From JAHEJB01 sp041748175 (GTDB lineage: Bacteria; Bacteroidota; Rhodothermia; Rhodothermales; Rubricoccaceae): a DNA stretch of 32,549 nucleotides. Below the pieces are notes generated by a model. The model saw nothing but the letters and a program-made list of their open reading frames with translations, searched no databases and was not told the origin of the DNA. Each line of letters opens with the position of its first letter. Within the stretch, counting starts at the first letter, position 1. Of the stretch, positions 15,031 through 24,100 are shown in pieces. The stretch is taken from positions 1 through 32,549 of the forward strand of contig JBGTDU010000012.1 of the NCBI GenBank assembly GCA_041748175.1, read 5' to 3'. The position numbers were made by a program, and so were the translations under genes.

Positions 15031-15633
15031 ATGGCCCGTTATCGCGGACCCAAACAAAAGCTCGCCCGCCGTTTCGGTGAGGCCATCTTTGGACCATCGA
15101 AGTCCCTGGAGCGCAAGCCCTACGGCCCTGGCCAACACGGCAACAATCGCCGCCGGAAGGACAGCGAGTACTCCGTGCAGCTCAAGGAAAAGCAAAAGGC
15201 CAAGTACACATATGGCCTGCTTGAGCGCCAATTCCGCAACCTCTTCGCCAAGGCCGCCGCAAAAAAGGGCGTCACTGGCGAGAACCTCCTTCAGTTTCTG
15301 GAAGCCCGCCTCGACAACGTCGTCTTCCGGCTTGGTTTTGCACGAACACGCCGTCAGGCACGGCAGCTGGTTAACCACGGCCACATTATGGTGAATGATC
15401 GGGTCTCGACCATCCCGAGCCATCAGCTTCATCCCGGAGATTTCGTGGAAGTACGACCCCGCAGCAAGAACCTGCTCATCGTGCAGGATGCGGTCGATCG
15501 CAGTCGGCGTGCCTTCCCGCACCTCGAAGTAGACAGGAACAAGCTCGTCGGAAAATTTCTCGAGTTCCCCGAGCGAGCGGACATCCCGGAAAACATCCGT
15601 GAGCAGCTCATCGTTGAGCTTTACTCAAAGTAA
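15031..15633 (+). CDS. rpsD: 30S ribosomal protein S4, zinc-free form (uS4)
   Basis: 200 residues from ATG 15031 (MARYRGPKQKLARRFGEAIF). The frame is open back to 14929, through the hairpins, but without homology. KPYGPGQHGNNRRRKDSEYS and the S4 RNA-binding domain ARLDNVVFRLGFARTRRQAR, then RQLVNHGHIMVNDRV, are complete. No N-terminal cysteine cluster is present. S4 nucleates 30S body assembly and acts in decoding accuracy. Confidence 0.96.
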   Translation: MARYRGPKQKLARRFGEAIFGPSKSLERKPYGPGQHGNNRRRKDSEYSVQLKEKQKAKYTYGLLERQFRNLFAKAAAKKGVTGENLLQFLEARLDNVVFRLGFARTRRQARQLVNHGHIMVNDRVSTIPSHQLHPGDFVEVRPRSKNLLIVQDAVDRSRRAFPHLEVDRNKLVGKFLEFPERADIPENIREQLIVELYSK

Positions 15634-15719
15634 ACCGTCGCGCCCACCTCAGTCTCCTGCGCAGCGGACGAAAGACTTTTCGCCCAACGCTTCCCTTTTC
15701 CGAACAAAGCCCAAACCCA

Positions 15720-16700
15720 ATGAACATGATCCAGCTCCAGATGCCCGACGGCGTCCATGTTGAAGAGATGAACGACACCTACGGGCGCTTCGTTGTCCAA
15801 CCCCTCGAGCGTGGTTTTGGCGTCACTATCGGCAACTCTTTCCGCCGTGTCTTGCTCTCTTCGCTAGGCGGCTCCGCCATTACGGCCCTGAAAATCGAAG
15901 GCGTTCAGCACGAGTTCTCGACCATCAACGGTGTCACCGAAGATGCGACCGACATCATCCTAAACCTCAAAGGCGTTCGTTTCAAGGCGGGTGAGGAAGA
16001 AGAAGGCATGATCTCGCTCAACCTGGAAGGCCCGGGAACGTGGACGGGTAAGGACGTTGCCGGCGCTACCAGTGACTTCGAAGTTCTAAATCCCGACCAT
16101 CACATCGCGACGCTTGCGGAGGATGCCGAGGTCCGCGTTGAGCTCCGTATTGGGCAGGGCCGAGGCTATGTGCCCGCCGAGGAAAACAAGCGCGCAGACG
16201 ACCCGATAGGCATTATCGCCATCGATTCGATCTTTACGCCGATCCTGAATGTCCGCTATAACGTGACGCCGATGCGCGTTGGGCAAAAGATCGATTTCGA
16301 GAAATTGACGGTTGAGATCGATACTGATGGATCCGTCACGCCCGAAGAGGCGCTCACACGCGCCGCTGCCATCCTGCGCGATCACATTTCGCTGTTCGTT
16401 GAAGTGGAGGCCGAAACGGAGCCGAGCGAGGAAGAAAAGGAAGTGGATGCGGAGGTTCAGCGCGTTCGCGCCCTCTTTTCGCAGAGCGTCGACGATCTCG
16501 ATCTTTCTGTTCGTGCCCAGAATTGCCTCCGTGCTGCCTCCATCAAGACCATCGGCGATCTTGTTCGCCGTGAGGAAAGCGAGATGCTCAAGTTCCGAAA
16601 CTTCGGGCGCAAGAGCCTCCTGGAACTCGCGGATGTGCTCGAAGAACGCAATCTCCGCTTCGGTATGGACATCAGCCGCTTTATCGAAGAGCCGGCTTGA
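15720..16700 (+). CDS. rpoA: DNA-directed RNA polymerase subunit alpha
   Basis: 326 residues. The N-terminal dimerisation domain shows EPLERGFGVTIGNSFRRVLL-type sequence (VQPLERGFGVTIGNSFRRVL) and GVTEDATDIILNLKGV. The C-terminal domain (about 250-320) has SVRAQNCLRAASIKTIGDLV and FRNFGRKSLLELADVL, containing the Arg, Asn, Lys and Ser that contact UP elements and activators in E. coli. A leader of AACAAAGCCCAAACCCA precedes ATG 15720 (the second ATG at 15726 is also possible). Confidence 0.98.
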   Translation: MNMIQLQMPDGVHVEEMNDTYGRFVVQPLERGFGVTIGNSFRRVLLSSLGGSAITALKIEGVQHEFSTINGVTEDATDIILNLKGVRFKAGEEEEGMISLNLEGPGTWTGKDVAGATSDFEVLNPDHHIATLAEDAEVRVELRIGQGRGYVPAEENKRADDPIGIIAIDSIFTPILNVRYNVTPMRVGQKIDFEKLTVEIDTDGSVTPEEALTRAAAILRDHISLFVEVEAETEPSEEEKEVDAEVQRVRALFSQSVDDLDLSVRAQNCLRAASIKTIGDLVRREESEMLKFRNFGRKSLLELADVLEERNLRFGMDISRFIEEPA

Positions 16701-16781
16701 TCGGGACTGGTGGTCAGTAGTAAGTAGCCCTTTGAAGAGGACTCTTCGCCACTGACCGCGGACCGCTAACTACCAACCACT
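16701..16781 (+). repeat. rpoA-rplQ spacer with nested hairpin and CTGACC repeats
   Basis: GGTCAGT (16712-16718) pairs with ACTGACC (16751-16757), enclosing an inner hairpin GAAGAG/CTCTTC (16734-16739 with 16742-16747). The right part (CCGCTAACTACCAACCACT) repeats the wording seen before rpmD. The structure ends just before the rplQ start. No T-tract, so probably not a terminator. Confidence 0.5.
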
Positions 16782-17810
16782 ATGCGACACCAAAACAGAA
16801 TCAAGAAGCTGGGGCGCACCCATGCCCACCGCAAGGCCACGATGGCGGCGCTCTCCACGGCGCTCATCGAGCACAAGCGAATCACGACAACGTTGCCGAA
16901 GGCCAAGGCCCTGCGTTCGTTCGTCGAGCCTCTCATAAACCGCGCAAAGGAGGACACGACGCACAATCGTCGGCAGGTCTTCCGCCGCTTGCAGAGCAAG
17001 GAAGCGGTGAAGTCGCTCTTCGGCGAAGTGGCGGACGTGCTTGGCGATCGTCCCGGAGGCTATACCCGCGTCGTGAAGCTTGGTCAGCGGGCCGGTGACG
17101 CTGCCGAGATGGCCATCATTGAACTCGTCGACTTTAACGACGTGAAGCCCGGTAGCACTGATTCCGGCAAGAAGAAGACGCGCCGAAGCCGCAGCAAGAT
17201 ATCTGCTGTGCCCGCCGCCAGCACTCCCACTGTTGCTGAAACTGACGATGCCGCAACGGTGGACGATCTGACAAGGCTGTGGGGGATAGGCGATGTCTTC
17301 GCCTCGGCGCTGCAGAATGAGGGGATCACCACATTTGCCGAACTTGCTGGCGCGGACCTTGAAGCGCTTCGCACGGCCATCAATGCGGGCAGCGATACAA
17401 CGGACGAAGCCGCCAACGAAGAGACGTGGTCCGAGCAGGCCCGGTTCGCCGTCGCGGGCGATTGGGACGGCCTCGACGCCTACATCGAGATGCTGAAAGG
17501 TGAGGGCGGTACGGCTCACACGCCACCGGAAAACATTCCCGAAGCGAAGGTCTCAACCGACGACATGGTTGCTGAGGCCGCGCCGGAAACGGTTGAGCCG
17601 GAGGGCGACGCGCCCGATGCCATCGCCGAGATCGCGCCCGAAGAGCAGGTGCCCACAGACGAAGTGGCGATTGAGAACCCTTCGGCCCCCGAGGTTGCCC
17701 CCGAGGGAACTCTTCATCCGGATGCCGAGCAGGGCGCCCCTCCGGGGGACGGTACTCCCCCTCCGGAGGCCAATCCCGAGATTCGCGGAAAGAGCGGACA
17801 TCGGGAATAG
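16782..17810 (+). CDS. rplQ: 50S ribosomal protein L17 (bL17) with helix-hairpin-helix-like domain and acidic tail
   Basis: 342 residues against about 120-130 for a minimal L17. Residues 1-120 are ordinary L17 (MRHQNRIKKLGRTHAHRKAT, ITTTLPKAKALRSFVEPLIN, GGYTRVVKLGQRAGDAAEMA). After a basic linker, residues 161-243 form a domain starting DDLTRLWGIGDVFASALQNE, then GITTFAELAG, then WSEQARFAVAGDWDGLDAYI and EMLKGEGG. It aligns throughout with the L16 extension of this window. The last 100 residues are low-complexity, rich in Pro, Glu, Ala and Asp. L17 lies near the tunnel exit. It is the last gene of the cluster, 25 nt before the terminator. Confidence 0.95.
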   Translation: MRHQNRIKKLGRTHAHRKATMAALSTALIEHKRITTTLPKAKALRSFVEPLINRAKEDTTHNRRQVFRRLQSKEAVKSLFGEVADVLGDRPGGYTRVVKLGQRAGDAAEMAIIELVDFNDVKPGSTDSGKKKTRRSRSKISAVPAASTPTVAETDDAATVDDLTRLWGIGDVFASALQNEGITTFAELAGADLEALRTAINAGSDTTDEAANEETWSEQARFAVAGDWDGLDAYIEMLKGEGGTAHTPPENIPEAKVSTDDMVAEAAPETVEPEGDAPDAIAEIAPEEQVPTDEVAIENPSAPEVAPEGTLHPDAEQGAPPGDGTPPPEANPEIRGKSGHRE

Positions 17811-17835
17811 TGGTCATCGAGTTTAGTGAGGAGCG

Positions 17836-17867
17836 GTCTCTACCAAGCTGGGTGGAGACGATTTTTT
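17836..17867 (+). terminator. Intrinsic terminator of the ribosomal super-operon
   Basis: A 9-bp stem GTCTCTACC/GGTGGAGAC (17836-17844 with 17851-17859, one G-U pair) with a 6-nt loop, followed by GA and six T (17862-17867). It lies 25 nt after the rplQ stop and is the clearest terminator in the window. It separates the plus-strand ribosomal cluster from the convergent minus-strand gene ending at 17874. Confidence 0.88.
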
Positions 17868-17873
17868 GGTTCG

Positions 17874-18293
17874 CTACTCGCCTGTATCGGCCGGTGAAGT
17901 CATTGTCGGCGCTGTCGGTTTTGTCGGCGGCGGTACCTCCATTGCGCTATCCGTCGGTCCGTTTTGACCATCGAAATGTAGGTAGGCAACGACGGCGATG
18001 GATATGCCAGCGGCGACCAGCGCAGTTCTGAACGCTGCGATCAACCGACTGGGAGAAAGAACGACGGCGAGCAGCATCCCGCTGACGCTACCAATCAACG
18101 TGCCGCCGAAAATGAAACCCAAGGCGTCCGCGAGCCCATCGAAGCCCGGAGCCGTCACAAATACCGGTACCAGAAGACCTCCACAGACTAGCCCGACAAT
18201 GCCAAGGCAGATAGTAAGGGCAAGCCCGACCAGAAAGCGCCTGGCTCTGGACATCACGCGCGCCTGGGTTGGATCTGATTGGGGCGTCATCAT
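17874..18293 (-). CDS. Small membrane protein of unknown function
   Basis: 139 residues beginning MMTPQSDPTQARVMSRARRF. Three hydrophobic segments are visible (about residues 20-48, 54-82 and 86-107), the middle ones rich in Gly (GFIFGGTLIGSVSGMLLAVV). The C-terminal 30 residues are Pro/Thr-rich (EVPPPTKPTAPTMTSPADTG). I do not recognise a family. It is last in the minus-strand series, 30 nt after the lipoprotein gene ending at 18324, so probably part of the same transcript. Confidence 0.65.
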   Translation of the reverse strand: MMTPQSDPTQARVMSRARRFLVGLALTICLGIVGLVCGGLLVPVFVTAPGFDGLADALGFIFGGTLIGSVSGMLLAVVLSPSRLIAAFRTALVAAGISIAVVAYLHFDGQNGPTDSAMEVPPPTKPTAPTMTSPADTGE

Positions 18294-18323
18294 CTCATTC
18301 GGCCACGCTGTAGCGCATGGCCA

Positions 18324-18830
18324 TCAGCTGCCTCCTTCGGTCGGGACTGCGACGCTAAATGTCGCCGAGCCACTTCGGACGATCGGGCGTCGGCCAGTGA
18401 ATCCGCCACTTCCGCCGCCTAGATGGCTGACATGCACGGTGTATGTCTTCCCGGGTACAAGAAGCCCTGGAGGGGTCGTTATGCGGGGAGTCTCCTCCGT
18501 CGCGCCGGTGCGATCGCTGAAGGCACCGTAAGGAACCGGGGATGGAATGAGAACACGCTCGTACCGACCCTCGGGCAGCGACCGGCCACCGGCCTCAATT
18601 CCCCAAACCGAATGCCCCGCTTCGTCGGTGACCCAGACGGACATTGCGTCGATGGGCGTCCAGGAGAATAGCGGCGTTGTCTCGGAAGTGCCGTCGCTGG
18701 CGTGGACCACGAGCGGCGAGTCGTCCTCCGGTGTTCCAAAGGGACCGCCTGCGCAGCCTGAAAATCCACCAAGAAGCAGGAGGAGCGGAAGGACACGAAT
18801 CATGGTTGAGATGGCTACCGGAAGAATCAT
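18324..18830 (-). CDS. Predicted lipoprotein, paralogue of its upstream neighbour
   Basis: 168 residues from the ATG at 18830; an alternative start nine residues later (18803, MIRVLPLLLLLGGFSGC) gives a tighter lipoprotein signal with lipobox FSGC. The mature part has PLFSWTPIDAMSVWVTDEAG, then VWGIEAGG, and ends LLVPGKTYTVHVSHLGGG and SGSATFSVAV, the layout of a fibronectin-like or Ig-like beta sandwich. It shares this layout with the gene ending at 18827. The start overlaps the upstream stop by 4 nt (18827-18830), suggesting translational coupling. Confidence 0.75.
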   Translation of the reverse strand: MILPVAISTMIRVLPLLLLLGGFSGCAGGPFGTPEDDSPLVVHASDGTSETTPLFSWTPIDAMSVWVTDEAGHSVWGIEAGGRSLPEGRYERVLIPSPVPYGAFSDRTGATEETPRITTPPGLLVPGKTYTVHVSHLGGGSGGFTGRRPIVRSGSATFSVAVPTEGGS

Positions 18831-19291
18831 TCGTACGAGCGACTGGCTGTGAACGTGGCCTGCTGAAGCACATGGTCACCGCAGACGTGTTCGGGCGATG
18901 CATCGGATGGCGCACACGGCGCAACGAATACGGTGTACTGTTCGCCGGGAACGAGTGGAGGGAGAACGGGCGCTTCCGCGCCGCGCCCATCCGGAGGGTG
19001 AACATCGGGTGGCGGCCCCATCGGCCCAACGACGAGTGGTGACGTTAAGAGGGCAGCATGGGGGCCAAAGCGTGAACTGCCTGCACGCGCTCGCCAAATT
19101 ATCTCGGCCGACTCGCTCAGTCGAAGTTGGACCCAGAGCGCGTTTGGAGGTGCCCACTCGATGACGAGTGGGCCAACATCCGGCTGGCGGACCTGAACGG
19201 AGGGACTTCCCGGAGACATATTCTCGGCCGACGTTGTGCTTGCGCATGCCGCCAACCAACTGAGAAGCAAGACCAAGAACACGGTGCGCAT
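18827..19291 (-). CDS. Predicted lipoprotein
   Basis: 154 residues. A short signal peptide MRTVFLVLLLSWLAAC ends in a good lipobox (LAAC, cysteine at residue 16). The mature part, PLVIEWAPPNALWVQLRLSE, IIWRARAG, and LPPLVPGEQYTVFVAPCAPS, matches the downstream lipoprotein in order and spacing (W-x-P, then W-x-x-x-AG, then LVPG-x-x-YTV-x-V). Two further cysteines (APCAPSD, HVCGDHV) could form a disulfide. Its start overlaps the stop of the upstream gene by one base (TGATG at 19289-19293). Confidence 0.78.
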   Translation of the reverse strand: MRTVFLVLLLSWLAACASTTSAENMSPGSPSVQVRQPDVGPLVIEWAPPNALWVQLRLSESAEIIWRARAGSSRFGPHAALLTSPLVVGPMGPPPDVHPPDGRGAEAPVLPPLVPGEQYTVFVAPCAPSDASPEHVCGDHVLQQATFTASRSYE

Positions 19292-20409
19292 CAGTTGCCC
19301 CCGTCGCCGGTCGGCAGTTCGACACCCGGAGGCAATTCGACGCCTTCGGGCAGTTCAAAGCCCGGCGGAAGCTGGACGCCTCTGGCGCTGCTACGAGCGG
19401 AAAACCGGCCGAAATTGAAGAGTGGCGGGCCAGGTGGTGTATCGGGAGTTGGAGGGACCGCTACCGCGAATCCGCTATACGTACCGTCTATTTGGTTGCC
19501 TTCGACATTCGTGATCCAGAGGTACCCTGAGCTAAAGGCGTAAAGCATATTGTACGGATACTCGATGTACCCGGCTACCTCGAATATGCCAGGGCGCGTT
19601 TGGCTTCGCACGTCCAAGACCCGATAAATACCCGTGCGCAGCGCATGCATGTGATTAAAGCCCAGCGTGTAGGATCCCGGATAGTTCACGTTGCAGCCGT
19701 TGAGGAGCTGCATTTGCCAGCCCTGGCCGCCCATGGCGCTGGCGTCAACGACCGACGCCGGTCCTCCGACATTCGTGCGATTGGCATTGCCGGACCATCG
19801 TCCGGCTCCTACCGTGCCGAAAATATCTGGGCACGTTCCCGACGTCGCGATAGGTGGTCCGCCTCCATCTCCACCGCCGTCACCGCCATCCCCGCCGTCG
19901 TTTGGTTTTTCCAGCGCGTGGAACCTTCCTGAAATTCGCAAGCGGTCCTCACTGCCGTCTTCGCTGACGCGGACGGCGGAAAAATCGAAGGCGCCGAGGA
20001 CGTGCTGGGCATCGGATTCAGCGATTCCCAGTCGGTTCGGTGAGTCGGGCGGGGATGCGCCGGTACTGAATACGCCAGCCGATTCATCGTCGAGACGAAC
20101 GTAGGCGTGGACGTTGTTGTCCGGCGCCGACGTGGTCCGGGCGTCGCTGAAATCCGCACCCGCCATGGTTGGCCGAGATCCTCGCTCAAACGCAAACAAC
20201 TCCAGATCGGAGTTGAGCAAAAGCGTCCAGCCTCCGCCGAGAGCCTCGGGGTAGGCTGTGAAAAGCGCCGTGCCCTCGACATCTCGCTCACCGTCATCGT
20301 GGACGGTCAGTTCAAACGTACCGGGTATGAGGGGCGTGGGTGCAAAAGGGTCGGGTTGCGCGAGCGCAGCAAGCGGCAGCAGCGCTAGGAACAAGGCGGC
20401 GAAGCGCAT
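19291..20409 (-). CDS. Secreted protein of unknown function with Gly/Asp linker and C-terminal hexapeptide repeats
   Basis: 372 residues. A cleavable signal peptide (MRFAALFLALLPLAALAQ) leads into a beta-rich region (residues 25-165) with a segment FELTVHDDGERDVEGTALFT. A Gly/Asp linker (DGGDGGDGGGDGGG, about 172-185) separates it from a second half with two cysteines (GTCPDIFG, NGCNVNYPG). The C-terminus carries four hexapeptides of the type LPPGVE (about residues 344-367). I do not recognise a family. It probably acts outside the cytoplasm with the two lipoproteins that follow. Confidence 0.75.
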   Translation of the reverse strand: MRFAALFLALLPLAALAQPDPFAPTPLIPGTFELTVHDDGERDVEGTALFTAYPEALGGGWTLLLNSDLELFAFERGSRPTMAGADFSDARTTSAPDNNVHAYVRLDDESAGVFSTGASPPDSPNRLGIAESDAQHVLGAFDFSAVRVSEDGSEDRLRISGRFHALEKPNDGGDGGDGGGDGGGPPIATSGTCPDIFGTVGAGRWSGNANRTNVGGPASVVDASAMGGQGWQMQLLNGCNVNYPGSYTLGFNHMHALRTGIYRVLDVRSQTRPGIFEVAGYIEYPYNMLYAFSSGYLWITNVEGNQIDGTYSGFAVAVPPTPDTPPGPPLFNFGRFSARSSARGVQLPPGFELPEGVELPPGVELPTGDGGN

Positions 20410-20464
20410 GAAAAGAGCAGGCTAGTGAAAGGTGCTGCCAAGCTGGCGAATCGTGCCGCCGACG

Positions 20465-20478
20465 CGCCTCACACGAGG
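20465..20478 (-). promoter_or_regulatory. Possible operator: CGCCTCACAC repeat and CCTC/GAGG palindrome upstream of the secreted-protein gene
   Basis: CGCCTCACAC at 20465-20474 is repeated exactly at 21171-21180, upstream of the response regulator start at 21121. On the minus strand both read GTGTGAGGCG and both lie about 50-60 nt before a start codon. The first copy also forms CCTC-ACAC-GAGG (20467-20478). A site bound by the local LuxR-type regulator is possible but unproven; a 10-base match could be chance. Confidence 0.2.
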
Positions 20479-20491
20479 ATGTGATTCTCCG

Positions 20492-21121
20492 TCACACCCG
20501 CCCCAGGTACTTCATCGTGGCCTCGGCGCGCGAGCGGACGTGCATCTTCTCGTAGACGTGCCGCACGTGCGTTCGTACCGTGTCGATGGAGATGAACAAC
20601 TGTTCCGCAATCTCGCGGTAGCGGAAGCCCTGCACGAGTAGCTCCAGAATTTCGGTTTCGCGAGGCGTGAGCGGCTGTTCGTCTTCGGCCACCAGCGGCG
20701 GCCTGTGAAACGCCTCCACGACACGTCGTGCAATTCCGCTGGACATTGGTGAGCCACCCGCGTGGAGCAGCCGGATGGACTCCAGTAGTTCGTGTGGCGG
20801 TGTCGTTTTGAGGACGTATCCCGTCGCACCGCTGCGGAGGGCTTCGAAGACGTAGTCGTCGTCTTCGTAGACGGTCAACATCATCGCCTGGACGTCTGGG
20901 CGAGCCGCCCGCAACTCTTGCACGGTTTCAATGCCGCTGATTCCCGGCAAGCCGATGTCCATCAGCACCACGTCCAGATGAAGGCCATCGAGTTCGGCGA
21001 GAAAGGTCTCCGCATCGCCAAACGTTGCTGCACAGTCAAACCCGTCCGAGGCATCGATAAGGGCGCTGAGGCCCTCGCGCACCTCTGCGCGATCTTCTAC
21101 GATGACGACGGTTATGGGCAC
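20492..21121 (-). CDS. LuxR/NarL-family response regulator
   Basis: 209 residues from the GTG at 21121; an in-frame GTG at 21178 would add 19 residues without receiver-domain homology. The receiver domain has the acidic pair E9-D10 (VIVEDR), phosphoacceptor D55 (VVLMDIGLPG), T83 and K105 (GYVLKTT). The C-terminal helix-turn-helix (about 140-205) shows LTPRETEILELLVQGFRYRE, IAEQLF and SIDTVRTHVRHVYEKM. It is 71 nt downstream of the sensor kinase and almost certainly its partner. Its targets may include the envelope genes that follow on the same strand. Confidence 0.93.
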   Translation of the reverse strand: MPITVVIVEDRAEVREGLSALIDASDGFDCAATFGDAETFLAELDGLHLDVVLMDIGLPGISGIETVQELRAARPDVQAMMLTVYEDDDYVFEALRSGATGYVLKTTPPHELLESIRLLHAGGSPMSSGIARRVVEAFHRPPLVAEDEQPLTPRETEILELLVQGFRYREIAEQLFISIDTVRTHVRHVYEKMHVRSRAEATMKYLGRV

Positions 21122-21192
21122 GCGAGGGCGGGTGGTTGAACACGACAAAGTAGGCGCGACCACCAAACGCCGCCTCACACAAATGGGGGATG

Positions 21193-24100
21193 TTATTTAG
21201 GAACCGTCAACCGTTGACTGCTGACAGCGGGAGGTGCCGAAAGTGGAGCAGTAAGTTGAAGCGTCGTTCCGCGATTGAGCATCGTATCCACAACGAGAAC
21301 CCCGCTGATCTCCCGGGCACGCCTGTGCATGTTGCCGAGCCCGTTGCCGCCGTGGAATCCATCAGCTGTACGCAGCGGCGCACCGTCTCCGCCGGCTTGT
21401 GCGAAGCCAAGACCATCGTCTTCGACAACGAGCGTCAGCCGAACGTCTTTTACAGAAAGCGTTACCGTTACGTGGTTGGCGCTGGCGTGCTTGACAATGT
21501 TGTGAAGGGCCTCTTTCAGGATCAGGAATACGTTGCGGCGGACCTCGGCGGTCACCGAAGCATTTGCGACGAAGGCTGGGAAATTCAGCGTCGCGGGCAG
21601 CTCGGCAGCGTCGAGGTAGCGTGCAGCGTGCTCACGCAGATAACCCGCCAGCGCAGGGAGGCGGTCGTTCTTCGGGTTGATGGCCCACACGATCTGCCCG
21701 AGGCTATCCAACATGGCGCGGCTACCCTCGGCGATGCGTTCCAGGCGGTCATCCGCCGCGGCCGGGCGATCCAGCTCGCGTCTGGCCAACTCGCTGAGAA
21801 TGGCAATCTCGGAAAGCGAGGCGCCGACTTCGTCGTGCATGTCGCGGGAGATTCTGGAGCGTTCGGCGTCCAGGGCTCGGTGTGCCTCAAGCCGGGCCAG
21901 TTTTCGTTCGTATCGCCGACGCGATATTGTCCAGACGACGAAGGCCACGAACGCTACGGCGGCGAGGACGAGAAAAGCCCGGAACCACCACGTCTGCCAT
22001 AAACGCGGCCGGACGATGATCGGCACGGCAATCCCTTCTTCGTTCCAGAGGCCATCCTCGTTCGATGCGCGAACGCGAAACGTGTAGTGGCCAGGAGGGA
22101 GGTTCGTGTACGTAGCCTGTCGTTGGGTGCCAAGCTGGACCCAGTCTTTGTCCCACCCGTCCATTTGCACGGCGTAGCGCAGCTGCGCGGCGTTTGAGAA
22201 ATTCAACGCCGCGAACTCCAGCGAGAACGTGTACTGATCAGGCGAGATTTCGATGGGTCCTTCCACGAATCGAGTCGTCTCTGTGCCCTCGCGCGTCGAG
22301 CGGTGCAACGCAGTGAGCACGATGGGCGCGCGGTATGGATTGGCGCGAAGCGCGGAGGGATGGAAGACCGTCACGCCTCGGTCGCCGCCGAAGTACAACA
22401 TGCCGTCTGCGGCTCGGAAGGCCGCGTTCGTGTTGAATTCGACGTTGCCAACGCCGTCGGTGAAGGTGAATGCCCGGAAGCCTCGCTCCGGCGCGGCGAG
22501 GCTGAGGCGGGCGAGGCCGCGGTTGGTCGAGACCCAGAGGTCTCCGCCGTCGTCTTCAAGAATAGAATAGACCACATCGCTGGGCAGACCATTGGCCGAC
22601 GTGAAGTGCGTGAAGCTGGCGGCGTCCGAAGCGGTGCGATTCAATCCGCTCTGCGTCCCAACCCAGAGTGCTCCCGTTCGATCGAGGTGGAGCGTGATGA
22701 TGGCGTCGTCGCTGAGGCTCGCGGGGTCATTCGGGTCGTGGCGATAGCTGTGAAAGGCGTCTTCGGCGGCGTCGTACCGGAGCAGGCCATCGGTCGTCGC
22801 CACCCACGCTCCTCCTGGAATTGTTCGGATGGCCGTGATGCCAGCTCTTCCGGGCGTTCGCGTCCGCAGAAGCGCGCCGTTCGTGAGGAGGCGGTTGAGT
22901 CCGCCGAGATGACCAAACCAGAGCGTTCCCTCGGCGTCAAGATGGAGCCCGTTCGCGCTCGGCCCCCAGCCTGCCGTCGCATCCAGGCCGAAGTGCAGGC
23001 GCTCCACGGGGTTGGGCTGGTCGAGGCGTATGGCGTCGAGGCCACTGCCCGTGCCTACCCAGAGCGTCTTCCCGTCGCTCGCCAGCGACCAGATCCAGTC
23101 ATGACTGACTGTGGCGGAGTTGGCGGCGTCGTGGCGGTAACGAGTAACGCGGCCGTCGGGATCAATCCGATTCAGACCTCCCCCGAGCGTACCCACCCAA
23201 AGCGCGCCGTGTACGTCCTCTTGAATCGCCATGACGATTCCGCTGCCCAGGCTGTTTGAATCATCGGGGTCATGGGCGAGGAGTTGGAACGGAGCAGCCA
23301 GCGGAAGGGCGCGATGAAGCCCCCACACAGTCCCAGCCCAGAGCGCGCCAGTTCGGTCTCGGTGCAGAGCTGTGACCCAGTTTTGGGTGGCAATGTCACC
23401 TGCGAGACGCAGAGAGTGCCGCTCAAACGCGCCGTCCGCGATGTTGTAGCGGTAGACGCCGTCGAGCGTCCCGAGCCAGAGATTTTCGCCACCGGGAATG
23501 ATTTCACTGATAGTGAGGCCTGCTCCACTGCCGAACGTATCTGGTGTCGGGGTCGGGAGTGTTTCCATCCGCCGCCGCGATGAATCCAGGCGGGCGAGGC
23601 GGGCGCCGCCGATCCAGAGCGTGCCGTCTTCATCCTCAGCGAGAGTGCTGAACGGCGAGTAGGCCGGGTCAGCCAGAGTGCCCCAGCTCACGTCGGGCCC
23701 GACCAGAAAGGCCCTGCCCGTCGCGGGAGTCCCATCCTGACCAGGTGGGTACGCCTCCAGGCCGTCTCTGGTGCTGATCCATAAGGTCCCATCGGCCGTG
23801 CTCATGCCGCCCTGCATCGCTACGAAAGCGTCTGAGATGCGGGTGCGCAGAGCAACGAAGCGGTCGCGTTCGGCATCGTAACAAAAGAGGCTGTCTGTGT
23901 CCACGAGCCATACCGTCGCCTCGGGACCGAGGAGAAGACGCGCATCGGCGTGTCCATAGCGCCGCACCGTTTCGTGACTCGGGCCGACAAGCCGGGCAAT
24001 GCCCGTCGACGTGCGGTCCGTCTGTTGCGTGTTGGCCCACAGGTTGCCCGCGCCGTCCTCAACCAATTCGCGCACGACGTTGCCTGGCAGCGAGGCCGGA

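Noticed and set aside
22303..23259. Plus-strand open frame of 318 codons inside the kinase gene
   Set aside because: It is the shadow of the propeller repeats on the opposite strand; composition is Arg/Val-rich with no family features.
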